A DNA stretch of 64,000 nucleotides from Streptomyces sp. NBC_00353 (GCF_036108815.1 NZ_CP107985.1:5332001-5396000), one strand, 5' to 3'. Counted from the first letter of the stretch, positions 48,665 through 58,255 are shown. The notes: generated by a model not told the origin, from the sequence alone. Numbers and translations: made by a program.

Positions 48665-48685
48665 GATGTATCGACTCGATACATC
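48665..48685. promoter_or_regulatory. PadR operator candidate
   Basis: Perfect inverted repeat GATGTATCGA-C-TCGATACATC, 51 bp upstream of the padR start. ATGTAT-type repeats suit PadR binding. The rest of the spacer 48615-48991 should carry the penicillin-binding protein promoter, which I cannot place. Confidence 0.75.
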
Positions 48686-48991
48686 CAGACGATAGATCGC
48701 TCGTCGCGTTGCGACAAGTGGGACCGTCGTGAACGGCGTCACATCATCAATTCGTAGGAAGCGACTTGCGTTATTTGGGGTGAACTTCGGCTCTAGGGGG
48801 GTTTTGGCCGTGCGTAGTCTGTGCGGGATGCAGACCACCGGGAACCGTGTGGCGTCCGCGCGCGTCAGTCATCGCGGACCGACCGGATCGGCTGCGGATG
48901 AGCCTGTCGCAGGGCTGGTCCGTAATTCGGGGGGACCGGATCTCAACTGCCGCTTCCAGGCGTTCTCGCCTGCCCGAGGAGTAGTCGTTCG

Positions 48992-51709
48992 ATGAGCGAG
49001 CACCGTCGCAAAACGCAGCAACCGCAAGGTGGCGGGCGTGCCGCGGCCAGACGAGCCGCCCAGTCGTCCTCAGGACGCCGTGCAGCGCCGTCACGCGGAG
49101 TAACGTCCGAGTCACCTTCCGATTCTTATGGCGGGGAGAGTCCGTACGGCGGACGCGCCGAGGCCAGGAGGGCCGCCCAGCGTGGCGGGCGTCGTGCCGC
49201 CGAGGGGGGTGGCGCAGGTTATGGCGGAGGAGGTCGCCGTCGTGGTGGCGGCGACGGGCGCGAAGGCCCCGGCCGGGGTCGGGGGCGCGGCAATCAGCCT
49301 CCTGCCAAGAAGCGCTTCATCGACTACCCGCGCGCCGGCAAGTACGGAGCAAGGCGCTGGCTGCCGTCGTGGAGGCTGGTCTCCGGTCTGTGCATCGGCT
49401 TCCTCGGCCTGCTCATGGGCTTCGCCGGGCTGGCGTACGCGATGGTCGGCACGCCCAAGGTGAAGGATGCTGCCAAGGCGCAGAACAACGTCTACTACTG
49501 GGCGAACGGCAAGCAGATGGTCGCCACGGGTGGTGGGACCAACCGTCAGATCATCGATTACTCGCAGATCCCCGCAGCCATGCGGAACGCTGTCATCTCA
49601 GCAGAGAACAAGTCGTTCGAAACGGACAGTGGTATCGACCCCATGGGTATCGCCCGGGCCCTCTACAACATGGCCAAGGGTGGTGAGACCCAGGGTGGCT
49701 CGACGATCACCCAGCAGTATGTGAAGAACTCGCGGCTCTCTCAGGATCAGACGCTGAGCCGCAAGTTCGAGGAGTTGTTCATCACGCTCAAGGTCGGCAA
49801 AACGATGGACAAGAAGGACATCATGGCCGACTACCTCAACATCTCGTACTACGGACGAGGTGCATCGGGGATCCAGGCCGCGGCTCGTACGTACTACGGG
49901 ACGGACGCCAGGGACCTGGACGCGAGCCAGTGTGCCTTCCTGGCCACGTTGCTCAAGGGCGCGACCTACTACGACCCGGCGGGTGCGCCCGAGTACGACC
50001 CCATACAGGCCACCCGGGCGAAGAACCTGGATCGCGCGAAGAAGCGCTGGGCCTGGATCCTCGAGGAAGAGGTGAAGGACGGCCGGATGAAGCCCGAGGA
50101 TCGCCAGAAGTTCCTGAAGCAGGGATTCCCCATGCCGGACCCGCCGAAGAAGGGTGCGGAGTTGGACGGCCAGATCGGTTATCTGGTGGACCTGGCCAAG
50201 TCGAACTTCCTCAACAACAACACCAAGGGCATCACCGCGGACAAGCTTGCCCAGGGCGGATACGAGATCCACACCACCTTCGTGAAGGGCAAGGTGGACA
50301 AGCTCAACGCCGCGGTCAAGAAGGTCTACGACAACAAGATCAAGCCGAAGCAGCGCCCCAAGACGGACACGCACGTCCAGTTCGGTGGAGCTTCGGTGGA
50401 TCCGAAAACTGGTGCCATCGCCGCGATCTACGGCGGCCAGAATGCGACGACGCACTACACCAACAACGCCGACACCACCGGTGCGCAGGTCGGTTCGACC
50501 TTCAAGCCGTTCGTGCTGACGGCCGCGATGGAGTACGGCAAACGTGACCCGGCCGGCGGCCCGGATCAGGACGAATCGCAGACTACGAAGGTCTCGCCGA
50601 AGAGCATCTACAACGCCGACGACCTGCTGAAGATCAAGAAGTACAACGGTGAGGTCTGGACCGACGAGAATGGCAAGGAGTGGCTGCAGTCGAATGACGG
50701 CCATGAGTCGAGGGGCAACATCACCCTTCGCGAGGCCATGCAGTGGTCCGCCAACTCCCCGTACGTCCAGCTCGGCATGGACGTCGGCACCGACAAGGTG
50801 AAGGACGTCGCCATCGCCGCAGGCCTGCGCGACGACAGCTCCATGGCGGACTCGACCGTTCCGTCCTTCTCCATCGGTACGTCCCAGCCGAGTGCCATCC
50901 GGATGGCGGGGGCGTACGGCACCTTCGCCACCAGCGGCATGCAGCACGATCCGTACTCGGTCGAAAATGTCAAGTACCGCGGCGAGGTCATCTATCAGCA
51001 CAAGAAGGTCAACAAGCGCGCCTTCGACACCGCCATCGCCGACAACGTCACCGACGTTCTGAAGAACGTCGTGGAGAAGGGGACCGGCACGCCTGCCCAG
51101 CTCCCCGGCCGCGACGTGGCGGGCAAGACGGGTACGACGGACGACAACAAGTCCGCCTGGTTCGTGGGCTACACCCCGCAGCTGTCGACGGCCATCAGCA
51201 TGTACCGGCTGGACGACAACGAGAAGCACAAGAACCGTAAGTTCGAGAAGATGTACGGGACGGGTGGCGAGAGGACGATCCACGGTGCGTCGTTCCCGGC
51301 CCAGATCTGGCACGACTACATGCTTGAAGCGCTGAAGGGAACTCCGCCCGAGAGCTTCCCGAAGCCGGAGCCCTGGGGCGACACGGTCTATGGCGGTGGC
51401 GCGAAGAGCCCCAGCCCGACGCCGAGCATCGTCCCTTCGGAGACCCCCTCCAGCACACCGTCCTCGACGCCTTCGAGCACCCCGTCCTTCCCGAACCCCG
51501 GCCCGAGCAAGAGCTGCAAGGCGTGGGACTGGAACTGCCAGGACAGCAATGGCGGCACCAACACAGGCGGCAGCACCGGAACGACCGACGGCAGCACGGG
51601 AGGAACGCCCGTGCCCTCGACAGACCCGACGTCGTCCCCCGGGGGCGCCGGTGGCGGCAACGGCAACGGCAACGGGAACGGGAACATCTTCGGAGGTCCG
51701 GCCGGGTAG
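48992..51709 (+). CDS. Bifunctional penicillin-binding protein (class A)
   Basis: 905 aa. A long basic Arg/Gly-rich cytoplasmic tail (about 1-120) precedes one membrane segment (LVSGLCIGFLGLLMGFAGLA). GT51 transglycosylase: AVISAENKSFETDSGID (catalytic Glu205 in the E-N-K motif), GGSTITQQYVKN. Transpeptidase: SxxK in GSTFKPFV (Ser502), SxN in WSANSPYV, KTG in GKTGTTDDNKS. The C-terminal tail is Pro/Ser/Thr-rich then Gly/Asn-rich. It polymerises and cross-links peptidoglycan outside the membrane. ATG at 48992 after GAGGAG. No PASTA domain. Confidence 0.95.
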   Translation: MSEHRRKTQQPQGGGRAAARRAAQSSSGRRAAPSRGVTSESPSDSYGGESPYGGRAEARRAAQRGGRRAAEGGGAGYGGGGRRRGGGDGREGPGRGRGRGNQPPAKKRFIDYPRAGKYGARRWLPSWRLVSGLCIGFLGLLMGFAGLAYAMVGTPKVKDAAKAQNNVYYWANGKQMVATGGGTNRQIIDYSQIPAAMRNAVISAENKSFETDSGIDPMGIARALYNMAKGGETQGGSTITQQYVKNSRLSQDQTLSRKFEELFITLKVGKTMDKKDIMADYLNISYYGRGASGIQAAARTYYGTDARDLDASQCAFLATLLKGATYYDPAGAPEYDPIQATRAKNLDRAKKRWAWILEEEVKDGRMKPEDRQKFLKQGFPMPDPPKKGAELDGQIGYLVDLAKSNFLNNNTKGITADKLAQGGYEIHTTFVKGKVDKLNAAVKKVYDNKIKPKQRPKTDTHVQFGGASVDPKTGAIAAIYGGQNATTHYTNNADTTGAQVGSTFKPFVLTAAMEYGKRDPAGGPDQDESQTTKVSPKSIYNADDLLKIKKYNGEVWTDENGKEWLQSNDGHESRGNITLREAMQWSANSPYVQLGMDVGTDKVKDVAIAAGLRDDSSMADSTVPSFSIGTSQPSAIRMAGAYGTFATSGMQHDPYSVENVKYRGEVIYQHKKVNKRAFDTAIADNVTDVLKNVVEKGTGTPAQLPGRDVAGKTGTTDDNKSAWFVGYTPQLSTAISMYRLDDNEKHKNRKFEKMYGTGGERTIHGASFPAQIWHDYMLEALKGTPPESFPKPEPWGDTVYGGGAKSPSPTPSIVPSETPSSTPSSTPSSTPSFPNPGPSKSCKAWDWNCQDSNGGTNTGGSTGTTDGSTGGTPVPSTDPTSSPGGAGGGNGNGNGNGNIFGGPAG

Positions 51710-51845
51710 CGCCCGGCAGGCAAGCGCTCCACTCGGCCGACAGGCCGGCGAAGGGGGAGCCGCAGGAGACGTCCCCAGGGCCGCCGCACCACTCGGTGCG
51801 GCGGCCCTCGCCGTTTCCACAGTCCCGTACGGCAGGATGTGCGGC

Positions 51846-53342
51846 ATGCCAAGCGCAGAGGACACGAGCGTGCACCAGGAGCGGCCCGTCGTACGGCCCA
51901 CGCAACAGGACGAGATCGCGGCGGCCGGCAGCGAGCTGATCGGCGGCCGGTCGGGACGCTGGGCGAGGACCGGCACCAGCCCGCTCACACCCGTGCGTGT
52001 CGTCGCGCTGGTGGCCATCGGGATGTTTGCGCTCGGCATGGTGCAGAAGGCGCCCTGCTACAACTGGGCATGGTTCAGAGGTGCCAGTTCGCAGTACACG
52101 CATGCCTGCTACTCCGACATTCCGCATCTCTTCGTCGGGCGTGGCTTCGCCGACGGCCTCGTGCCGTACTTCGACCGGCTGAGCGGCGACATGCAGTACC
52201 TCGAGTACCCCGTACTGACGGGTGTGTTCATGCAGGTCGCGGCCTGGCTGACGCCCGGCGGCTCCATGCAGTACCGCGAGCAGATGTACTGGATGGTCAA
52301 CGCGGGCATGCTCATGATCTGTACCGCGGTCATGGCCGTGTGTGTCGCCCGTACGCACCGGCGCCGCCCGTGGGACGGGCTGCTGGTCGCCCTGGCGCCC
52401 GCCTTCGCGCTCACCGCGACGATCAACTGGGACCTGCTGGCCGTCGCCCTGACGGCCGCGGCCATGCTCATGTGGTCCCGGCAGCGGGCGCTGGCGTTCG
52501 GCGTCCTCATCGGCCTCGCCACGGCCGCCAAGCTCTATCCCGTATTCCTGCTGGGGCCGATCTTCGTGCTCTGCTGGCGCGCGGGCAAATGGCGGGAGTT
52601 CTTCGTGGCGACGCTCGGCGCGGCCGCATCCTGGCTGGTGGTGAACCTGCCGGTGATGGTGTTCGCGCCCGAGGGGTGGAAGAAGTTCTACACGTTCAGC
52701 CATGACCGGCCGCTCGACTTCGGTTCGTTCTGGCTGATCATCGCGCAGCGTGCCGGGATCTCCATCTCGGTCGACACCGTCAACAACATTTCGCTGCTGC
52801 TGACGATCCTGCTGTGCGCGGGCATCGGCGTGCTGACACTGATGGCCCCGCGCCGGCCCCGCTTCGCTCAGCTGGCGTTTCTCGTCGTCGCGGCGTTCAT
52901 CCTCACCAACAAGGTCTATTCACCGCAGTACGTGCTGTGGCTGATCCCTCTTGCGGCGCTGGCCAGGCCGCGCTGGCGGGACTTCCTCATCTGGCAGGCG
53001 TGCGAGGTCATGTACTTCCTGGGGATCTGGATGTACCTCGCGTACACGACGAGCGGCGACAAGCACCAGGGGCTGCCGACGGAGGGCTACCAGCTGGCGA
53101 TCGCCGTGCATCTGCTGGGCACGCTGTACCTCTGCGCCGTCGTCGTACGGGACATCCTGATGCCGGAGCGGGACGTCGTACGCCGCGACGGGTCGGACGA
53201 TCCGTCGGGCGGGGTGCTCGACGGGGCCGAGGACGTCTTTGTGCTGGGCCACGCAGCGACGCACCGGCCGCGGCACGCGGCGCACGCGGTCGAGGGACCG
53301 TGGGTGGAGTGGGGCGCGGCGCAAGAATCGGCCGCCGACTGA
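51846..53342 (+). CDS. GT87-family polyprenyl-phosphate-dependent glycosyltransferase
   Basis: 498 aa from ATG 51846. Disordered N-terminus (about 1-45), then about ten membrane segments beginning VRVVALVAIGMFALGMVQKA, with an early external loop (CYNWAWFRGASSQYTHACYS). Middle motif RALAFGVLIGLATAAKLYPV contains the Ala-x3-Lys-x-Tyr-Pro pattern common in GT87 enzymes. GT-C fold, acting on lipid-linked sugars outside the membrane. A mannosyl- or arabinosyl-transferase role is known in mycobacteria; here the product is unknown. It follows the penicillin-binding protein by 136 bp, suggesting a cell-envelope polymer. Confidence 0.8.
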   Translation: MPSAEDTSVHQERPVVRPTQQDEIAAAGSELIGGRSGRWARTGTSPLTPVRVVALVAIGMFALGMVQKAPCYNWAWFRGASSQYTHACYSDIPHLFVGRGFADGLVPYFDRLSGDMQYLEYPVLTGVFMQVAAWLTPGGSMQYREQMYWMVNAGMLMICTAVMAVCVARTHRRRPWDGLLVALAPAFALTATINWDLLAVALTAAAMLMWSRQRALAFGVLIGLATAAKLYPVFLLGPIFVLCWRAGKWREFFVATLGAAASWLVVNLPVMVFAPEGWKKFYTFSHDRPLDFGSFWLIIAQRAGISISVDTVNNISLLLTILLCAGIGVLTLMAPRRPRFAQLAFLVVAAFILTNKVYSPQYVLWLIPLAALARPRWRDFLIWQACEVMYFLGIWMYLAYTTSGDKHQGLPTEGYQLAIAVHLLGTLYLCAVVVRDILMPERDVVRRDGSDDPSGGVLDGAEDVFVLGHAATHRPRHAAHAVEGPWVEWGAAQESAAD

Positions 53343-53420
53343 ACAGGGCTTCGCCGGAAGGCTGCGAGCCCTCGGCGAGGCCCTGGCCTCAACGGTCGTT
53401 CTCCGGGTCGGCCCAGCGCC

Positions 53421-54452
53421 TCAGCGGTCGACGAGACGGTCGAACTGGGTGGTCGTGTGGCGCAGATGGGCGACCAGCTCGTCCCCGACCTTCGGCTCCG
53501 GCGCGTCCGCAGGTACGAACAGGATCGACACCTGCATGTGCGGCGGCTCGGCGAACCAGCGCTGCTTGCCCGCCCAGACGAACGGTGACAGGTTGCGGTT
53601 GACCGTGGCCAGGCCGGCGCGGGCGACGCCCTTGGCCCGCGGCATCACGCCGTGCAGGGCCTTCGGGGCCTCCAGACCCACGCCGTGCGACGTACCGCCG
53701 GCGACGACCACCAGCCAGCCGTCGGAGGCGGCCCTCTGCTGGCGGTAGCCGAACCGGTCGCCCTTGACGACACGTGTGACGTCGAGGACGGAGCCCCGGT
53801 ACTCCGTCGCGTCGTGGTCGCCGAGCCACAGCCGCGTGCCGATACGGGCGCGGAAGCGGGTCTGCGGGAACTGCTGCTGAAGCCGGGCCAGTTCCTCGGC
53901 ACGCAGATGGCTGACGAACATGGTGTGCAGCGGCAGCCGGGCCGCCCGCAGGCGGTCCATCCAGCCGATGACCTCCTCGACGGCGTCCGAGCCGTCCGTC
54001 CGGTCCAGCGGCAGGTGCAGGGCAAAACCTTCGAGGCGTACGTCCTCGATGGCGGCGTGCAGCTGCCCCAGCTCCTCCTCCTTGACGCCGTGACGCTTCA
54101 TCGAGCTCATGCACTCGATGACGACACGGGCCCCGACCAGGGCGTGCACACCGTCCACGGAGGACACGGACCGGATGACGCGGTCGGGCAGCGGCACCGG
54201 CTCCTCGCCCCGCCGGAACGGGGTGAGCACCAGCAGATCGCCGCTGAACCAGTCCTTTATGCGGGCCGCCTCATAGGTGGTGCCGACGGCCAGGGTGTCG
54301 GAGCCGAAGCGGATCGCCTCGTCGGCGAGCCGCTCGTGACCGAAGCCGTATCCGTTGCCCTTGCAGACCGGGACGAGCCCGGGGAACTGGTCGAGCACGG
54401 ATTTCTGGTGCGCCCGCCAGCGCGCGGTGTCGACGTAGAGGGAGAGCGCCAT
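53421..54452 (-). CDS. Alanine-racemase-like PLP enzyme next to FemX
   Basis: 343 aa. The PLP-barrel N-terminal domain carries the Lys in VPVCKGNGYGFGHERLADEA, the family's K-x-x-A/G-Y-G motif. It continues as a TIM barrel (ALVGARVVIECMSSMKRHG, FALHLPLDRTDGSDA) with Arg residues in RARIGTRLWLG. A beta domain follows with VTRVVKGDRFGYRQQR, where the racemase catalytic Tyr is expected. It is shorter and less like the housekeeping alanine racemase (about 370-390 aa). Racemising or decarboxylating activity on another amino acid is possible. It lies downstream of femX on the same strand. Confidence 0.8.
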   Translation of the reverse strand: MALSLYVDTARWRAHQKSVLDQFPGLVPVCKGNGYGFGHERLADEAIRFGSDTLAVGTTYEAARIKDWFSGDLLVLTPFRRGEEPVPLPDRVIRSVSSVDGVHALVGARVVIECMSSMKRHGVKEEELGQLHAAIEDVRLEGFALHLPLDRTDGSDAVEEVIGWMDRLRAARLPLHTMFVSHLRAEELARLQQQFPQTRFRARIGTRLWLGDHDATEYRGSVLDVTRVVKGDRFGYRQQRAASDGWLVVVAGGTSHGVGLEAPKALHGVMPRAKGVARAGLATVNRNLSPFVWAGKQRWFAEPPHMQVSILFVPADAPEPKVGDELVAHLRHTTTQFDRLVDR

Positions 54453-54585
54453 GGCTGGTCCGGAACCTTTCTGGTGGCTGCGGTGTATCAGAGGTATGCG
54501 GAGCTTGATGAAGTGCCTGAGATTGTTGGCCTGCCTTCAGGCATGCCTGCTGAAGCACCTATTGAAACGAATGAAGCCGGTTTCG

Positions 54586-55704
54586 TCAGCGGCGCGACAT
54601 GTACATATCGAGAGCCTTGTGGAGCAGCTTGTTGAGCGGGAAGTCCCACTCGCCGACGTACTCGACGGCTTCGCCGCCGGTACCGACCTTGAACTGGATC
54701 AGACCGAAGAGGTGGTCCGTCTCGTCGAGCGAGTCGCTGATGCCGCGCAGGTCGTAGACGGTCGCGCCCATCGCATACGAGTCGCGCAGCATGCGCCACT
54801 GCATCGCGTTCGAGGGCCGGACCTCGCGCCCGATGTTGTCGGATGCGCCGTACGAGTACCAGACGTGGCCACCGACGACGAGCATCGTCGCCGCCGACAG
54901 GTTCACGCCGTTGTGCCGCGCGAAATAGAGCCGCATGCGGTTGGGGTCCTCGGAGTTGAGTACCGTCCACATGCGCTGGAAATAAGAGAGCGGGCGCGGC
55001 CGGAAGTGGTCGCGGACCGCGGTGATCTCGTACAGCCGCTGCCATTCGGCGAGGTCCTCGTAACTGCCCTGGACGACCTCGACACCGGCCTTCTCGGCCT
55101 TCTTGATGTTGCGGCGCCACAGCTGGTTGAAGCCCTTGAGGACGTCTTCCAACGACCGGTTGGCCAGCGGGACCTGGAAGACATACCGCGGCTGTACGTC
55201 ACCGAATCCGGCGCCGCCGTCCTCGCCCTGCTGCCAGCCCATCTTCCTCAGCCGGTCAGCGACTTCGAAGGCACGAGGCTCGATGTGGGTGGCCTCGACG
55301 TCGCGCAGACGCTTCACATCAGGGTCCTGGATACCGGACTTGATGGCGGCCGCGTCCCAGCGACGGATGACGACCGGCGGGCCCATCTTCACGGAGAAGG
55401 CCCCCTGCTGCTTGAGATGCGCCAGCATCGGCTGCAGCCAGTCGTCCAGGTTCGGGGCGTACCAGTTGATGACCGGGCCCTCGGGGAGGTACGCGAGGTA
55501 CCTCTTGATCTTGGGCAGCTGGCGGTACAGGACTAGGCCGGCGCCGACCAACTTGCCGCTCTTGTCGAACCATCCCAGATTCTCCGAGCGCCATTCGGTC
55601 TTCACATCAGCCCACGCCGGGACCTGGCAGTGACTGGCCGAAGGCAGACTCTGGATGTACGCCAGATGCTGCTCTCGGCTGATGGTCCTCAGGGTCAGGC
55701 TCAT
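54586..55704 (-). CDS. femX: Peptidoglycan bridge aminoacyltransferase FemX
   Basis: 372 aa. FemABX fold of two GNAT-like domains. Seen: ISREQHLAYIQSLPSASHCQ at the start, GAGLVLYRQLPKIKRYLAYL, PEGPVINW, FNQLWRRNIKKAEKAGVEVV, and near the end YDLRGISDSLDETDHLFGLI with FKVGTGGEAVEYVGEWDFPL. It transfers glycine from Gly-tRNA to the LL-diaminopimelic acid of lipid II, the first bridge residue in Streptomyces. The related vancomycin-resistance gene femX/vanK belongs to the same family, so an essential role is likely. Confidence 0.92.
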   Translation of the reverse strand: MSLTLRTISREQHLAYIQSLPSASHCQVPAWADVKTEWRSENLGWFDKSGKLVGAGLVLYRQLPKIKRYLAYLPEGPVINWYAPNLDDWLQPMLAHLKQQGAFSVKMGPPVVIRRWDAAAIKSGIQDPDVKRLRDVEATHIEPRAFEVADRLRKMGWQQGEDGGAGFGDVQPRYVFQVPLANRSLEDVLKGFNQLWRRNIKKAEKAGVEVVQGSYEDLAEWQRLYEITAVRDHFRPRPLSYFQRMWTVLNSEDPNRMRLYFARHNGVNLSAATMLVVGGHVWYSYGASDNIGREVRPSNAMQWRMLRDSYAMGATVYDLRGISDSLDETDHLFGLIQFKVGTGGEAVEYVGEWDFPLNKLLHKALDMYMSRR

Positions 55705-55914
55705 GTCGGGGCGCTCCTCGGCAGGTGTGTCCCCATCGGTCAGGGGCTCCGGCTCTCGCGCCGAAGCCTACTGCGACCGGGGAGCGCCCCGTCTGGCCCT
55801 ATGGGACCTTGCCGACCCGGTGGAACCCGGCGGCCCGGTCCACCGGGACCTGGACGGTCCCGTGGTGTGGACCGGCGCCGGGTCCCGATGTGTTCGGCCG
55901 GGTCCGGGCCGGGA

Positions 55915-56229
55915 TCAGCCGACCACGCCGCCGAAGAGGCCTCCATGGGCCATGCCCAGGAAGAATCCGATGGCGGACGCGCCCATGCCGAGGATCAGCG
56001 GGAACCTCTCGCGCGTGGTCACCGAGATGTACTGCCCGTACGCACCCGTCAGGATCCCGACGAGTCCGGCCCACGAGCTGATCAGATGCAGACTGTGGAA
56101 CATCGCCGTCACGAAGGCGAGAAGGCCGAGAACGATGGTCACCGCCACCAGGGTGTCCTGGAGCGGATGGGGCCTGCCGTCCGTGGCCAGCAGGGAAACG
56201 GCAGGGCGGGTTCGCATTGTCTGTGCCAT
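55915..56229 (-). CDS. Small multi-span membrane protein
   Basis: 104 aa from ATG 56229 with GGAGGTACTCC upstream. Three or four hydrophobic segments (LQDTLVAVTIVLGLLAFVTA, then LISSWAGLVGILTGAYGQYI and FPLILGMGASAIGFFLGMAH). No known motif. It is divergent from the rpsF operon in Streptomyces. Function unknown. The spacer 55705-55914 contains no gene. Confidence 0.8.
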   Translation of the reverse strand: MAQTMRTRPAVSLLATDGRPHPLQDTLVAVTIVLGLLAFVTAMFHSLHLISSWAGLVGILTGAYGQYISVTTRERFPLILGMGASAIGFFLGMAHGGLFGGVVG

Positions 56230-56507
56230 GGAGTACCTCCTGGCCGAAAGGCGGCGCATGGTGTCGCCGCTCACACCCGATGTGTACAGATTGCGTCTCC
56301 TGAGCACCGGATTTCAACCGGAAGCCGGTGTGCGGGTACTCTGTACGGTCTGCACCGGTGTCTGCCCAGGCCAGCACATCAGCCCCTCTCGATGGAGGGC
56401 GTTGTCAGTGTCGGCTGTTTTACTCGGAGACACTGTTGCTTTACGCATCACGACCCTCCTGCCACGGAACGACCGTGGCCGCTGAGTCCAAAGGAGGTGG
56501 GTTCCAC

Positions 56508-56798
56508 ATGCGTCACTACGAGGTGATGGTCATCCTCGACCCCGATCTCGAGGAGCGCGCTGTCTCCCCGCTGATCGAGAACTTCCTCTCCGTCGTCCGT
56601 GAGGGCAACGGAAAGGTTGAGAAGGTCGACACCTGGGGCCGTCGTCGTCTCGCTTACGAGATCAAGAAGAAGCCCGAGGGCATCTACTCGGTCATCGATC
56701 TGCAGGCCGAGCCTGCGATCGTCAAGGAGCTCGACCGCCAGATGAACCTGAACGAGTCGGTCCTCCGGACCAAGGTCCTCCGTCCCGAGATCCACTGA
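56508..56798 (+). CDS. rpsF: 30S ribosomal protein S6
   Basis: 96 aa: MRHYEVMVILDPDLEERAVS, DTWGRRRLAYEIKKKPEGIY, LNESVLRTKVLRPE, the standard S6 sequence pattern. Start chosen at ATG 56508 after AAAGGAGG; the open frame upstream is leader. First gene of rpsF-ssb-rpsR-rplI. The spacer 56230-56507 holds its promoter and leader. Confidence 0.98.
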   Translation: MRHYEVMVILDPDLEERAVSPLIENFLSVVREGNGKVEKVDTWGRRRLAYEIKKKPEGIYSVIDLQAEPAIVKELDRQMNLNESVLRTKVLRPEIH

Positions 56799-56872
56799 GC
56801 ATCTAGCTCAGCGGTCATCGGGTTCGAGTAGCAGCAAGCAGCCAGAAGCAATCCCCGCCGAGAGGTTCACCC

Positions 56873-57487
56873 ATGGCAGGCGAGACCGTCATCACGGTCG
56901 TCGGCAATCTCGTCGACGACCCCGAGCTGCGCTTCACCCCGTCCGGTGCGGCGGTCGCGAAGTTCCGTGTCGCGTCCACTCCCCGCATCTTCGACCGGCA
57001 GACCAATGAGTGGAAGGACGGCGAAGGCCTGTTCCTCACCTGCTCGGTCTGGCGACAGGCGGCGGAGAACGTCGCCGAGTCGCTCCAGCGAGGCATGCGC
57101 GTTGTCGTGCAGGGCCGGCTGAAGCAGCGGTCGTACGAAGACCGCGAGGGCGTGAAGCGCACGGTCTACGAGCTGGACGTCGAGGAAGTCGGCCCCAGCC
57201 TCAAGAGCGCCACGGCCAAGGTCACCAAAACCACCGGTCGCGGTGGCCAGGGCGGCCAGGGTGGTTACGGCGGTGGCCAGCAGGGCGGCGGCAACTGGGG
57301 CGGCGGTCCCAGTGGCGGTGGCCAGCAGGGTGGCGGCGGTGCTCCCGCCGACGACCCGTGGGCCACCAGCGCGCCGGCCGGCGGCCAGCAGGGCGGGGGT
57401 CAGCAGGGCGGCGGAGGCGGTTGGGGCGGAAGCTCCGGCGGTTCCGGCGGTTCTGGTGGCGGCTACTCGGACGAGCCTCCCTTCTAG
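56873..57487 (+). CDS. ssb: Single-stranded DNA-binding protein
   Basis: 204 aa. OB fold: ETVITVVGNLVDDPELRFTP, LTCSVWRQAAENVAESLQRG, GRLKQRSYEDREGVKRTVYE and DVEEVGPSLKSATAKVTK. A long Gly/Gln-rich linker ends in the acidic-aromatic tip DEPPF, which recruits partner proteins. It coats single strands in replication and repair. Between rpsF and rpsR, the universal setting of the main SSB. Confidence 0.97.
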   Translation: MAGETVITVVGNLVDDPELRFTPSGAAVAKFRVASTPRIFDRQTNEWKDGEGLFLTCSVWRQAAENVAESLQRGMRVVVQGRLKQRSYEDREGVKRTVYELDVEEVGPSLKSATAKVTKTTGRGGQGGQGGYGGGQQGGGNWGGGPSGGGQQGGGGAPADDPWATSAPAGGQQGGGQQGGGGGWGGSSGGSGGSGGGYSDEPPF

Positions 57488-57530
57488 GGAAGCTCGTACC
57501 CCCACTTCTTGATCACACAGGAGAAACACC

Positions 57531-57767
57531 ATGGCGAAGCCGCCTGTGCGCAAGCCTAAGAAGAAGGTCTGCGCGTTCTGCAAGGACAAGACCCAGTACG
57601 TGGACTACAAGGACACGAACATGCTGCGGAAGTTCATTTCCGACCGCGGCAAGATCCGTGCCCGCCGCGTCACCGGCAACTGCACGCAGCACCAGCGTGA
57701 CGTCGCCACGGCAGTCAAGAACAGCCGTGAGATGGCGCTGCTGCCCTACACGTCCACCGCGCGATAA
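57531..57767 (+). CDS. rpsR: 30S ribosomal protein S18
   Basis: 78 aa: KKVCAFCKDKTQYVDYKD and ISDRGKIRARRVTGNCTQHQ, with the CxxC (Cys15 and Cys18) and the later Cys of the zinc-type S18. Streptomyces often carries a second zinc-free S18 elsewhere. ATG after AGGAGA. Confidence 0.98.
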   Translation: MAKPPVRKPKKKVCAFCKDKTQYVDYKDTNMLRKFISDRGKIRARRVTGNCTQHQRDVATAVKNSREMALLPYTSTAR

Positions 57768-57785
57768 GGGAAGGGTGACCGAATA

Positions 57786-58232
57786 ATGAAGATCATCCTC
57801 ACCCACGAGGTCTCCGGCCTCGGCACTGCCGGCGACGTCGTCGACGTCAAGGACGGGTACGCCCGTAACTACCTGGTTCCGCGTGGCTTTGCCATCCGCT
57901 GGACCAAGGGCGGCGAGAAGGACGTGGCGCAGATCCGCCGCGCCCGCAAGATCCACGAGATCGCGACGATCGAGCAGGCCAACGAGGTCAAGGCCAAGCT
58001 CGAGGCCGTGAAGGTCCGTCTGGCTGTTCGCTCCGGCGACGCCGGCCGTCTCTTCGGCTCCGTCACCCCGGCCGACATCGCCTCGGCGATCAAGGCTGCC
58101 GGTGGCCCGGACGTCGACAAGCGTCGCGTCGAGCTCGGCTCGCCGATCAAGACGCTCGGCGGACACCAGGTGTCCGTGCGTCTGCACCCCGAGGTTGCGG
58201 CGAAGCTCGGCATCGAGGTCGTTGCTGCCTAA
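57786..58232 (+). CDS. rplI: 50S ribosomal protein L9
   Basis: 148 aa: MKIILTHEVSGLGTAGDVVD, VKDGYARNYLVPRGFAIRWT, RSGDAGRLFGSVTPADIASA and the end GGHQVSVRLHPEVAAKLGIE. Two-domain L9 joined by a long helix. Last gene of the operon; a strong terminator and a parS follow. Confidence 0.98.
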   Translation: MKIILTHEVSGLGTAGDVVDVKDGYARNYLVPRGFAIRWTKGGEKDVAQIRRARKIHEIATIEQANEVKAKLEAVKVRLAVRSGDAGRLFGSVTPADIASAIKAAGGPDVDKRRVELGSPIKTLGGHQVSVRLHPEVAAKLGIEVVAA

Positions 58233-58255
58233 GGGCAGAGCTCACCAGAGCAGGT

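Noticed and set aside
48729..48995. 88-codon frame before the penicillin-binding protein gene
   Set aside because: No ribosome site, composition unlike a protein, overlaps the expected promoter.
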